Source: Myotis daubentonii (lineage: Eukaryota > Chordata > Mammalia > Chiroptera > Vespertilionidae). From it: a DNA stretch of 64,000 nt. The DNA is taken from NCBI RefSeq assembly GCF_963259705.1, contig NC_081846.1, positions 88,362,641 through 88,426,640 on the forward strand. Reading direction: 5' to 3'. Below are positions 11,077 to 21,116 of the stretch, piece after piece. The notes beneath the pieces are model-generated. The model ran no database searches and was not told the origin of the DNA. It saw only the letters and a program-made list of their open reading frames with translations. The translations under genes were made by a program, and so were the position numbers. The first letter of the stretch is position 1. Each line of letters opens with the position of its first letter.

Positions 11077-12972
11077 GAGAAACCAAGATGGCGGCATAGG
11101 TAAACACTGGTGTTTGCTGCCTTGAACAACCACTTCAAAAATACAACTAAAAGATGGAACGGATATCATCTAGAACCACAGGAAGGCTGGCTGAGTGGAA
11201 GTTCTACAACTAGGAGGAAAAAGAAAAGCATGCCGAGACTCAGAGGAGGTGCACTGCTGAAGTAAAATACTAAGGTGCGGAGTGCATGTGGAGTGGGCTG
11301 GCGGCTGAGGGTGCGGTTGTCTGTTTCAATCAGGAGGGAGTCTCAGACTCTGAGCTCCAGATCCGGGCGAGTCTCTAGGGACCCAGACTCAAACGGGACT
11401 GTCTGGCTTAGGTCAGAACTCGAAGGCAGCTTTCTCTCCAAGGTTTGCAGCGGTTGCTGGGACTCTGAGAGGCAGAGTCCCTGGGGACGGGACTGAGAGC
11501 AGCCATAACTGCTAGCTCCACCTGCCCTGTAGATCCCCTGGGACCCACCCCTCCCAAGCTCTGCACAGAGGCATTTGCCAGATAGCCTCAGGCAAAGGCT
11601 AGATTAGCACTGCCCTAGAGACCCAGCACAGAAGTTCTCCCACTGCAGACACAGCTGATTCTCATAGCCAGTTGGCCTGGAGGTCAAATCACCCCCAGTT
11701 TACCTACAACAATCAAGGCTTAACTACAACAAGACTGCGCACAAAGACCACTATGGGGTGCACCAAGAAAGCATAAAAAATGCGGAGACAAAGAAACATG
11801 ACAGAAATGGAGGATATAGAGCTCAAAACCGCACTTTTAAGGTCTTTCAATAATCTTCTAGAAACTGCCGATAAACTTAATGAGATCTACAAGAAATCTA
11901 ATGAGACCCTCGATGTTGTGATAAAGAACCAACTAGAAATTAAGCATACACTGACTGAAATAAAGAATATTATACAGACACCCAACAGCAGACCAGAGGA
12001 GTGCAAGAATCAAGGCAAAGATTTGAAATGCGAAGAAGCAAAAAACACCCAACCAGAAAAGCAAAATGAAAAAAGAATCTGAAAATACGAAGATAGTGTA
12101 AGGAGCCTCTGGGACAGCTTCAAGCGTACCAACATCCGAATTATAGGGGTGCCAGAAGATGAGAGAGAGCAAGATATTGAAAACCTATTTGAAGAAATAA
12201 TGACAGAAAACTTCCCCTACCTGGTCAAAGAAATAGACTTACAAGTCCAGGAAGCGCAGAGAACCCCAAACAAAAGGAATCCAAAGAGGACCACACCAAG
12301 ACACATCATAATTAAAATGCCAAGAGCAAAAGACAAAGAGAGAATCTTAAAAGCAGCAAGAGAAAGAAACTCAATTACCTACAAGGGAATACCCATATGA
12401 CTGTCAGCGGATTTCTCAACAGAAACTTTGCAGGCCAGAAGGGAGTGGCAAGAAATATTCAAAGTGATGAATAGCAAGAATCTACAACCAAGATTACTTT
12501 ATCCAGCAAAGCTATCATTCAGAATTGAAGGTCAGATAAAGAGCTTCACAGATAAGGAAAAGCTAAAGGAGTTCATCACCACCAAACCAGGATTATATGA
12601 AATGCTGAAAGGTATCTTTTAAGAAGAGGAAGAAGAAGAAAAAGGTAAAGATACAAATTATGAACAACAAATATGCATCTATCAACAAGTGAATCTAAGA
12701 ATCAAGTGAATAAATAATCTGATGTACAGAATGAACTGGTGATTATAATAGAATCAGGGACATAGAAAGGGAATGGACTGACTATTCTTGGGGGGGAAAG
12801 GGGTGTGGGGGGTGTGGGAAGAGACTGGACAAAAATCGTGCACCTATGGATGAGGACAGTGGGTGGGGAGTGAGGGCGGAGGGTGGGGTGGGAACTGGTT
12901 GGAGGGGAGTTATGGGTGGAAAAAAGAGGAACAAATGTAATAATCTGAACAATAAAGATTTAATTAAAAAAA
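11077..12972 (+). mobile_element. HAL1 (half-L1), full length, sense
   Basis: Complete element: 5' end GAGAAACCAAGATGGCGGCA, a 5'UTR of about 700 bp, ORF1 at 11780-12622, a 350-bp purine-rich 3'UTR with a G-rich stretch at about 12790-12920, then AATAAAGATTTAATT and an A tail. ORF2 is absent by construction: the ORF1 stop is only 350 bp from the tail. A perfect 15-bp target duplication AAGAATAGAGAACAG lies at 11062-11076 and 12973-12987. HAL1 elements are L1 derivatives that keep ORF1 only and need an L1 reverse transcriptase in trans. The exact duplication implies a fairly recent insertion. Confidence 0.92.
11780..12622 (+). pseudogene. HAL1 ORF1p-like reading frame with two in-frame stops
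   Basis: One continuous frame of 281 codons from ATG 11780 to TAA 12622 with two stops inside: TGA at 12080-12082 and TGA at 12398-12400. The N-terminal third (through ADKLNEIYKKSNETLD) is coiled-coil-like. The middle contains [12 protein letters not shown] and [17 protein letters not shown], the RNA-binding RRM/CTD region of L1 ORF1p, and the end LLYPAKLSFRIEG and LKEFITTKP is the usual C-terminus. The second stop replaces a CGA seen in the copy at 41925-42773 (CpG decay). The first stop is shared with that copy. L1 ORF1p normally forms a trimeric RNA chaperone; this copy cannot make it without readthrough. Confidence 0.9.
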
Positions 12973-13254
12973 AAGAATAGAGAACAGAATGATGAGAAAA
13001 ATTTGGCTACTGAGATGACTAATTAACCCTGCAGCTTATGCTATCAGTTGACTTCCTGTTTTATAAGCCAATGCTTCTTTAGTCAATAAGCTTTTAGTTA
13101 GGTTTTCCCATTCTTTAGAAACTATAGCATCATAACTAGTACTATTCAAAGAGAATAGTTTTCATCACATGTGAACAGATTATTGAGTGAAAGGATTTCT
13201 CCCTCTAGACAATTTCATCAAGGTTGTCCTGTTTGTTGGAATATAGTCATTTCA

Positions 13255-13984
13255 TAGTATTTTTTTACAACCCGTTTTATTTCTGGGGAGGTCAATTGTT
13301 ACTTCACCTCTTTCATTTCTGATTTTGTTTATTTTGGTCCTCTCTCTGTTTCTTGATGCATCTTGTTAGAGGTTCACCAATCTGGTTTATCTTTTTAAAT
13401 AACCAGCTCTTGGTTTTATTGATCTTTTGTATTGTTTTTTTAGTCTCTATGTGAGTTATTTCCGCTTTGATCTTTAATTTTTCATTCTTTCTACTTATTC
13501 TGGACTTTTCTTGTTGTCTTTCTAATTCTTTAAGTTTTAGGGTTAGATAGCTTGAAAAGTTTTTTTGTTGTTGTTTTAAAGTAGGCCTGTAATTCTATGA
13601 ACTTCACTCTGGGGACTGCTTTTACTGTGTCCCATAGATTTTGAGTTGTTGTGTGTTCATTTTCATGATTTTTTTTCTTCTTCCTTCATCTCTTTGGTAA
13701 CCCATTCATTGTTCAATAACATGCTGTTTAGCCTCCATATGTTTGAATGGCTTTGAGTGTTTTTATTGTAGTTGATTTATAATTTCATGCCATTGTGATC
13801 TGAGAAGATGCTTGATATGATTTCAATCTTCTTGAAATTGTAGAGACTTAGTTTGTTTCCTAACATATGGTCTATCTTTGAAAATGTCCCATGCACACTT
13901 GAGAAGAATGTATATTCTGTAGCTTGGGTGTGAAATCTTTTGAAAATATCAATTAATTCTATCTGATCTAGGGCATCATTTAGG
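13255..13984 (-). mobile_element. L1 ORF2 fragment, antisense
   Basis: Antisense L1 endonuclease/RT region, recognised by the phrases AACCAGCTCTTGGTTTTATT and CCCATTCATTGTTCAATAAC. It stops abruptly at about 13984, where telomere-like repeats begin. Both ends are truncated and there is no intact frame. Confidence 0.75.
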
Positions 13985-14174
13985 GCAAGGTCTAAGGCTA
14001 TGATTAAACCTAGGTTTATCTAAAATATCCCTGTTAAAGCTCAGGTTAAGGCTATGGATACTGATAATATAGGGCTATTTGGGGAGCTAGGGTTAGTATT
14101 GGGCCTAAATTTGGAGTAAAATTTAGTGTTGGAAAGGCCTAAGGAGAGTTCTAAGGCTAGGATTTACTCTAGGG

Positions 14175-14385
14175 CAGTGGTCGGCAAACTGCGGCTCGCG
14201 AGCCACATGCGGCTCTTTGGCCCCTTGAGTGTGGCTCTTCCACAAAGTATGGACTTCTGCGCATGGACCACGAAGTTTCCATTGCACTGTACGTGCACGC
14301 CCGCACATGGTATTTTGTGGAAGAGCCACACTCAAGGGGCCAAAGAGCTGCATGTGGCTCGCAAGCCGCAGTTTGCCCACCACTG
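14175..14385. mobile_element. hAT foldback MITE, 211 bp
   Basis: Perfect 8-bp target duplication CTCTAGGG at 14167-14174 and 14386-14393. Inverted terminal repeats start CAGTGGTCGGCAAACTGCGG, and the right end is the near-exact reverse complement (GCCGCAGTTTGCCCACCACTG region). The inverted repeat extends about 75 bp into each side, so almost the whole element is a palindrome. The 8-bp duplication and CAGTGG-type termini place it in the hAT superfamily. It has no coding capacity. Confidence 0.92.
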
Positions 14386-14899
14386 CTCTAGGGTTATGAT
14401 TAGGGTTAGTTATATCATTAATGGTAAAACTTGAGCTAAGGCTGTGCTTAGGGTTAAGGTTAAGACAATTAGGGAATAAGGTTAGGGTTAGGCTTCTTTT
14501 TTCCTTCTTTTTTTAAAAAAGTTTTTATTATTGTTGTTTTTAGGGTTAGGCTTAAGGTTGGCAAAATTTAGAGCTGTAGCAAGGGCTAAGATGAGAACTA
14601 TGGCTAGTACAAAGCCTAGGGCTATGATTAGGGTTACCTATAAAACTGGGAGATAGGGCTTTACTTAGGGCTTGACTTTGGTTTAAGTTTAGAGTTAGGG
14701 TTAAGGTTGTGGTAAGTTTTAGAGATCAGGCAAGGATTCATGCGAGGACTAAGGATAACACTGTGCGGAGCTATGATTAGGGCCAGGGTTAGGGTTAGAT
14801 TTAGGGGTTAGTGTTAGGGGTAAGTTTAGGGTTAGTGGTTAGGGTTAGAGTTAGTGGTTAGAATCAGGGTTAGGCTTAGTGTTAAGAGTAGGATTAGGG

Positions 14900-15537
14900 C
14901 CCTAACTGATTTGGCTCAGTGGATAGAGTGCCAGCCTGCAGACTCAAGGGTCCCAGGTTCAATTCTGGTCAAGGGCATGTACCTTGTGTTGAGTAAGACT
15001 CCCTCCACGTTCTGCATGGAGTAGGGTTCGGTATCTGAAAGAGGAGCCGCACAACAAATGAGAGAAAAAGACACGAGATAATTTTGCAATATTGGGGGAC
15101 CAGGCGGCAAGTCCCGAAGGACTTCCTCCGTGCTCAGGCCTCACCAAGCTTTTATTGATCTGGGATGCACCCATAGCATAGCCCTTAGGCAGGTGACCCC
15201 CTGCCACAGGCAGACTAGCCCATCAGCAAGGATTTACATAATAATAAATGGGGGAGTAGTTTCAGCTACCACTGTCTGGACAAACAGAGGTGGCGCCTAG
15301 CTCCGACCTTTGCTAGGGCTTCAAAGGCACCCAGCCTTGGGGGGTGGGGGCAGGTTCTCTGTCTATGCTTATCAGATAGTGAAGGCAATAAACAGTTTCC
15401 CACACCTTGGTTGCGGGCACGTCCCCAGTAGGGGGTGTGCAGGAGGCAGCTGATTGATGTTTCTCTCTCATCAATGTTTCTAACTCTCTATCTCTCTCCC
15501 TTCCTCTCTGTAAAAAATCAATAAAATATTTTTTAAA
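14900..15537 (+). mobile_element. VES SINE interrupted by an LTR
   Basis: The VES head runs from 14900 (CCCTAACTGATTTGGCTCAG) to CATGTACCTTG at 14986 and resumes at 15405 (CCTTGGTTGCGGGCACGTCC) through to the A-rich tail at 15537. The outer duplication AAGAGTAGGATTAGGG (14884-14899) and AAGAATAGGATTAGGG (15538-15553) lies in the telomere-like block. Removing the LTR and one CCTTG restores an ordinary VES. Confidence 0.93.
14987..15404 (-). mobile_element. Solo LTR of an endogenous retrovirus
   Basis: A 418-bp unit that starts TGTTGAG and ends CCCACA, flanked by a 5-bp duplication CCTTG (14982-14986 and 15405-15409). The minus strand is taken as sense because it has a polyadenylation signal in the phrase CAATAAAAGCTT at about 15150, followed by a U5-like region ending in CTCAACA. 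There is no gag, pol or env sequence next to it, so it is a solo LTR left by recombination. A 5-bp duplication fits ERVL-like classes, but class assignment by eye is uncertain. Confidence 0.85.
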
Positions 15538-16133
15538 AAGAATAGGATTAGGGTTAGACTTAGTGATATTTAATGGGGAAAGCATATTGGAACTGTCATT
15601 ATGTAGTAAGTAGGAGTGTTATTTAATAATTATAATCTGTGCCTAAAACTGTTGGTCAAAATACCACTTGGTACAAATTAATTCTGAGTGATCAAACACT
15701 TCATTACAGACTTTACACAATGCACAGCTCATTGAAAAACTCACAATAGGCTTTTTTAGACACAGTTTGCTAGTAACGTTTACAAATATATTGATTATCT
15801 ATTGTAATATAGTTAATACTTTGAAGGAATACACAGGTGAACCTGGTGTGTAGAATGGTGTTAACTTCTGTGAGATACTATAATTCAATGGCATTTATTT
15901 GGGGAGCATGTTGGAACATTCATTACATAATTAGTAGATGTGCCACTTAGTAGTTACAGCCAGTGCCAGAAGCAGTTTGTTGAAATCATGCTATGTAGGA
16001 ATTAAATTTTAGAGTTTCAAACTTTACCACATGTTTTACACAATGCGCCGTTTATTAATACATTAAAACTATACAGTTCCAGACAGAGTTAGGTAGTAGC
16101 ATTACAAATATGTAGATTATATCTTATGTCATA

Positions 16134-16821
16134 CCAGAGGCCTGTGCATGAAATTTGTGCACTCGGTGGGGCGAGGAGGGGGAGGCCCCTCAGCCAGGCT
16201 GCACCCTCTCATAGTCCAGGAGCCCTTGAGGGATGTCCAACTGATGACTTAGGGGCGGGCGTAAGCCATCAATCGGACATCCTTAGCGCTGTCATGGAGG
16301 CCCACTGCTGCATTTGCCAGCCATAAGCCCAGCTTCTGGCTGAGCAGCATTCCCCCTGTGGGAGCACACTGACCATCAGGGGGCAACTCCTGTGTTGAGT
16401 GGGATCAGGCTGAAACCAGCTCTCTGACATTCCCTGAGGGGTCCCGGATTGCGAGAGGGCACAGGCCAGGCCGAGGGACCCCATAGGTGCACAATCAGGT
16501 CTGGGGAGGGATGCTGGAGGTGGGCCAGCTGGAGAGGGACTGCAGGAGGGCTCCAGGACATGTCTGGCCCATCTCGCTCAGTCCTGATTGGCTGGACCCC
16601 AGCAGCAAGCTAACCTACCAGTTAGAGCATCTGCCTCCTGGTGGTCAGTGCCTGTCATAGCGACTGGTTGACCAGTCAGCTGTCTGCCCCCTGGTGGTCA
16701 GTGCACATCATAGCAAGCAGTTGAGTGGCCTTAGCATATCATTAGCATATTATGCTTTGATTGGTTGAACAGATGACCAGATGACCAGACACTTAGCATA
16801 TTAGACTTTTATTATATAGGA
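16134..16821 (-). mobile_element. HeliBat Helitron
   Basis: Minus strand: the 3' end at 16134 is a decayed CTAG (CCAG) followed by AGGCCTGTGCATGAAATTTG, the hairpin region. The 5' end is at 16821 with ACTTTTATTATATAGGA, the reverse of TCCTATATAATAAAAGT. Internal blocks such as CCCCCTGGTGGTCAGTG are shared with other copies. It sits in satellite DNA without a target duplication. No coding capacity. Confidence 0.88.
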
Positions 16822-16994
16822 TACTCATTCTTGCCTGATCTATGGGAAATAGGTTTCACATTTTGAAGAAATATGTAGGTGAACCTAGTTTATTCAATGT
16901 TGATATCTTCCGTGAAATATGGTAATATAATGCCCATTACTTGAGGAGCATGTTGGAAAATTTATTACATCGGTAGTAGAATTGTTTTGCTGTA

Positions 16995-17246
16995 AATCCT
17001 CACCTGAGGATATTTTTCCCATTGCTTTTCAGAGAAAGTAGAAGGGAGGGAGGGGGAGAGATACAGAGAAAAGGAGAGAGAAACATTGATGTGAAAGAGA
17101 AACTTCTACTCATTGCCTTCCACATGTGCCCTGATTGGGAATGGGGAGTGAACCTGCAACCAAAGTAGGTGCCCTTGACCAGGAACGAAACCCGTGACCA
17201 TGTGGTGTGTGGGCTGATGCTGTAACCACTGAGCACACTGGCCATG
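16995..17246 (-). mobile_element. VES-like SINE, older copy
   Basis: Minus-strand copy with a GA-rich body (GAGAGAGAAACATTGATGTG), a decayed tRNA-like head and CCACTGAGCACACTGGCC at its end. More diverged than the typical VES. Inserted in the satellite array. Confidence 0.8.
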
Positions 17247-18024
17247 GTTTTATTTAGTTATTACAGTCAGTGATAAACAGTTTGCCATAATGCCCCTTGG
17301 TACAAACTATTAGTGTTTAAACAATTCTCCACAGGTTTTACACAATGTGCAGCCATTGAACACTAAAAGTGGACAGTTCTAAAGAGATTTTCCAGTAACC
17401 TTTGCTAATGTCTTGTTTATACATTATGTCAAAAACTGATACAGGCATTAACTTTTGAGAATTTGTGTCCTCTTTGGAGGAGTATATGTACTCAGTGTGT
17501 GGAATGCTGGAATCTTCTTTGAAATATTATAAAACAATTTACTGTGGGAGCGTGGTGGAGCATTTCTACATAGTTAGTAGTTATTGCATTTAGTTATTAT
17601 AGTGATCAAGCACTTTTGCTAGCAGTGTTTACGAAAGTATTGATTTTATATTATGTCAGAGACTAGTGCATTCATGACATATGGAGAATGTGTTTCAGAA
17701 TTTGAATAAATATGTGAATCCTTTTGTACAATGTTCATGTCTTCTGTGAAATATAATCTATTGCTATTTATGGGGGTAGCTAGCATGTAACATTCGCTAT
17801 GTTGTTAGTTGTAATTTCATTAACAAATCTGTGCCAAAAACATTGTGCCAAAATCCCTCTTGGTATGAATTAGTTATGCGGACTCCAACACTTTACAACA
17901 CAATGCAGCTCATTTGAACAGTACAATAAGACTGCTCTTAGACAGAGTATATTATTAGTATTTTCAAATGTATTATTTCTACCTTATGTCATAGAATAAT
18001 ACCTGCATGGCTTATAGGGAATAA

Positions 18025-18519
18025 TCTACTCTAATAAAAGGAAAACATGCAAATTGACTGTCCCTCTGCTACACCCACCATCCAATCAGGGCAAGTATGC
18101 AAATTAACCCAACAAAGATGGCGGTGGCCATGGAGCTGGAGGCTTGGGTTGCCCCTGGTGACAGAGGAAGCCAAGCTTCCCTCCTGCCCTGGCCGCTGCT
18201 GAAGGAGGGGCTGGGGGCCTGGGTCTCCAGGGCTCGTGGCCAGCCTGAAAATGGCCCTCAGCCCCTCACCCAGGCTGGCCAGGCACCCCAGTGGGAACCC
18301 CCACCCTGAAGGGGGTGTGGCCAGCTTGAAAACAGCCCTCAGCCCCTCCCAGGCTGGCCATGCCCCCCCAGCAGGGACCCTCACCCCATGGGGGCATGGC
18401 CAGCCTGCAAACCACCACAGGCCCCTCACCCAGGCCACCCCATGCCCCAAGGGAACCCCCACCCTGATCCGGGACACCCTTCAGGGCAAACCAGCTGGCC
18501 CCCACCCATACACCAGGCC
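18025..18519 (+). mobile_element. HeliBat 'A' type with 78-bp internal repeats (first of three in tandem)
   Basis: Begins TCTACTCTAATAAAAGG, then AATTGACTGTCC and AATTAACCCAACAAAGATGG. The internal part has three copies of an approximately 78-bp unit (CAGCCTGAAAATGGCCCTCA at about 18240, 18322 and 18401). It ends CACCAGGCCT with the final CTAG lost where the next Helitron starts. The AAGATGGCGGT word near 18117 has the look of a YY1-type site in a captured 5'UTR. No transposase genes. Confidence 0.85.
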
Positions 18520-19179
18520 TCTATACTAATAAAAGGGTAATATGCTAATTAGACTGGGAGACCTTCCAGGAGACCTTCCGGATGTTCTTCTGGACAAAGC
18601 CATGGTGGCGGGGCCGAGGTAGAGGCAGTTAGAGGCCAAGAGGGGACGGCAGTTGTGGGTGATCAGGCCGGTGGGGGGGGGCGGTGGGGGGCGAGCAGGC
18701 CATCAGTGGGAGTCAGTTGGGGGTGATCAGGACTGTGGGGGGGGCAGTTTGGAGTGAGCAGGCCAGCAGGGGGGCAGTTGGAGGCGAGCAGGCCAGTGGG
18801 GAGGGAAGGTGGGGGCAAACAGGACAGCAGGGGGGGCAGTTGGGGGTGAACACACTGGCACAGGGGGCAGTTGGGAGTGATCAGGCTGGTGGGGGGGCAT
18901 TTGGGGGCAAGCAGGCCAGCGGCGGGGAGCAGTTGGGGGTGAGCAGGCTGGCAGGCAGAGTGGTTGGGGCAATCAGGCAGGCAGGCAGGTGAGCGGTTAG
19001 GAGCCAGCAGTCCCGGATTTTGAGAGGGATGTCCGACTGCCAGTTTAGACCCAATCCCTGTAAACCAGCAGTAGGACATTCTTCCAGGGGTCCCAGATTG
19101 GAGAGGGTGCAGGCCGGGCTGAGGGACACACACCCGCCCCCCCCCCTCCATGCACGAATTTCATGCACTGGGCCACTAG
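18520..19179 (+). mobile_element. HeliBat 'B' type with G-rich internal repeats (second of three in tandem)
   Basis: Starts TCTATACTAATAAAAGGG immediately after element A and ends with GCACGAATTTCATGCACTGG then CTAG at 19176-19179. The centre (18660-18990) is a 30-36 bp minisatellite of the form GGCAGTTGGGGGTGAGCAGG, rich in G runs. The same repeat theme occurs in the Helitron at 58659-59409. Long open frames here are repeat artefacts. Confidence 0.88.
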
Positions 19180-19495
19180 TCTATCTATATAAAAGCCTAA
19201 GTGACTGGTTGACTGGCTGACTGGCCTGCTGGTAGCTATGGTGTGCAATAACCACCAGGAGGCAGACACTCAACGCAGGAGCTGCTGACTCGCAGTGACT
19301 TGGCAGCTGTGGTTCTTGGGTGACACATCTGAAACCAGAGAGGAGGGAGCCTGATTCTGGGGTGTGTCACCCCAGGACTGCCCTCTCGCAATTCGGGACC
19401 CTTCAGGGGATGTCGGAGAGCCAGTATTGGCCCAATACCCACAGGTCAGGCCGAGGGACCCCACTGGTGCACAAATCTGTGCACTGCACCTCTAG
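19180..19495 (+). mobile_element. HeliBat 'C' type (third of three in tandem)
   Basis: Starts TCTATCTATATAAAAGCC directly after the CTAG of element B and ends GTGCACTGCACCTCTAG at 19495. It contains AAGTGACTGG, the ACCACCAGGAGGCAGACAC block and GGCTGTGG-like segments shared with the fragment at 130-297. No coding capacity. Its zero-base junction with element B is the clearest evidence of concatemerisation in this window. Confidence 0.9.
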
Positions 19496-20771
19496 TGATT
19501 TATAATTTGAAGGAATGCATACCTTAACCTAGTTTGTGCAATGTTGATATCTTCAGTGACATATAATGCCATTTACCAGCAAAGTGTCTTGGGCCATTCA
19601 CTGCATTTTAGATGTTTCATTTACTAATTACAGTCTGAGCTAAAAATGGTTTGCCAAATTCTGCCTGGATATAAATTAATTCTTAGCATGTGAAATCACT
19701 TCTATAGGTTTTACACAATGAGCAGGGCATTGAGATAATACATCTGGGCTGTTCTAGAAAGAGTTCTCTAGTAATTTTGCAAATATACTGATTATACCTT
19801 AGGGCAGAGAATAATACATGCATTATCTATTCTAAATATGCTCTTTCTTTGAAGGAATACACAGGTGAACCAGGTGTGTGGAATACAGGTATCTTCTGCG
19901 AAATAATGTACTGTTTTAGAAGCATATGGAACATTCATTACGTAGTAAGTAGGAGGTTTCACCCAATGTGAAACGTATTAAATCACTAAAAGTAGACTGA
20001 TTTAGACAGTGCATTCTAGTAATGTTTACAAATTTATTGATTACACATTATGTCATAAACTAATGCATGCATTACCTATTGGAAATATGTTTCACTCTTT
20101 GAAAGAATACACTCTTGAAGCTAGTGTGTGGAATGCCATTTACGAGGGGAGCATGTAGGGAAGGTTATTACATAGCTGATTGGCATTTCATTGAGTAATT
20201 ATGGCCTGTGCTAAAAAGAGTTTGCTAAAATCCCACTTGGTACAAATTAATTCTATTGGGTACCTATTTTTGTACATTGTTTCTCTGTGCTTTCTAAGCT
20301 CATTTTTTCTTTTTGTTCTGTTTTCTTGTAGGTTTTTGTGTTCGTTCTGTTTCTCATGTCTGTTTTCTCTGCTGTCTCAGTTCTCCATTATCTATTTGGA
20401 ATGTTTCACACTTTGAAGAAATATGCAGGGGAACTGTGGGTATTCATTGTTGGTATCTTCTGTGAAATATAATATAATACTGGGGAAGCATGTCAGAACA
20501 TTCATTACATAGTAGGAGTTTCAATTAGTAACTATAGCCAGTGTTAAGAACAGTGTCCAAATCTGCTTGGGTGTGTAAATGCTAAGAATGTTCAAACCTT
20601 CACTAAGTTTCACACAAGGCACAGCTCATTGAAGCAATAAAAGGGAGTCTCCTAGATAGAGTTTACTAGCAGCATTTGCAAATGTATTGACTATACGTCC
20701 TGTCTACATTTTTAGAATGTTTCATTATTTGAAGAAATACCCTGGTGAACCTGCTATATGGAATATGGGCA

Positions 20772-21116
20772 TCTATATATATAAAAGCCTAATATGCTCA
20801 GTGTCTGACTGTTCGACCGGTAGGTATGATGCACACTGACCACCACGGGGTAGATGCTCAATGCACAGGCATGGAAACATGGAACAGATTAACGAATCTC
20901 AGAGGGAAGTAGGTAGGGGGAAGGGCGGGAAGAGATTAACCAAAGATCTTATATGCATACTAGAGGCCCGGTGCATGGATTTGTGCACCGGTGGGGTCCC
21001 TCAGCCTGGCCTGTGGGGATCAGGCTGAAACTAGCAGTCTGACATCCCCTGAGGGGTCCTGGATATCCAGGCCCAGGGAACCCACCAGTGCAAGAATCCA
21101 TGCACCAGGCCTCTGG
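20772..21116 (+). mobile_element. Composite Helitron at the satellite polarity switch
   Basis: Left end TCTATATATATAAAAGCC and right end CATGCACCAGGCCTCTGG (CTGG fits the CTRR terminus), between A and T. Inside, in order: HeliBat 5' sequence to about 20865; about 90 bp resembling bat L1 3'UTR (AGAGATTAACCAAAGATCTT); a minus-strand Helitron 3' terminus starting with CTAG at 20960-20963; and the plus-strand 3' terminus at about 21066-21116. It therefore carries two 3' termini facing apart. The left and right flanks are satellite units in opposite orientation. Confidence 0.8.

Larger units (their letters stand above)
13985..15565 (+). repeat. Degenerate telomere-like (TTAGGG-related) block
   Basis: Repeated GGGTTAGGGTTA, CTAGGGCTATGATTAGGG, TTAGTGGTTAGGGTTAGAG and similar words run from about 13985 to 14899 and again at 15541-15560 after a SINE insertion. 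Perfect TTAGGG runs are short (two or three units), with a looser phrase GCTATGATTAGGGTTA recurring. The G-rich strand is the plus strand throughout. On the right it passes directly into the 330-350 bp satellite. It could be an interstitial telomeric sequence or a subtelomeric satellite. Inside it lie a hAT foldback, a VES and a solo LTR. Confidence 0.75.
15566..20771 (+). repeat. Satellite array, about 330-350 bp unit, first arm
   Basis: Diverged tandem units recur with an anchor GGAGCATGTTGGAACATTC at about 15575, 15901, 16943, 17546, 17773, 19580, 19917, 20147 and 20483. Other landmarks are TTTTACACAATG with GCAGCTCATTGA, and a later GGTGAACCTAGTTTGTG with ATCTTCTGTGAAATAT. The spacing of undisturbed neighbours is about 326-340 bp; some units carry deletions. 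Insertions: HeliBat 16134-16821, SINE 16995-17246 and a Helitron triplet 18025-19495. AT-rich with no reading frames. I do not recognise it as a named satellite. Confidence 0.85.

Noticed and set aside
14987..15404. Coding provirus next to the LTR
   Set aside because: Only one LTR copy with an intact short duplication; both sides are the same SINE, so there is no internal retroviral sequence.
18031..19168. Proline- and glycine-rich open frames on both strands
   Set aside because: They lie inside Helitron minisatellites, cross element boundaries, and resemble no protein family.
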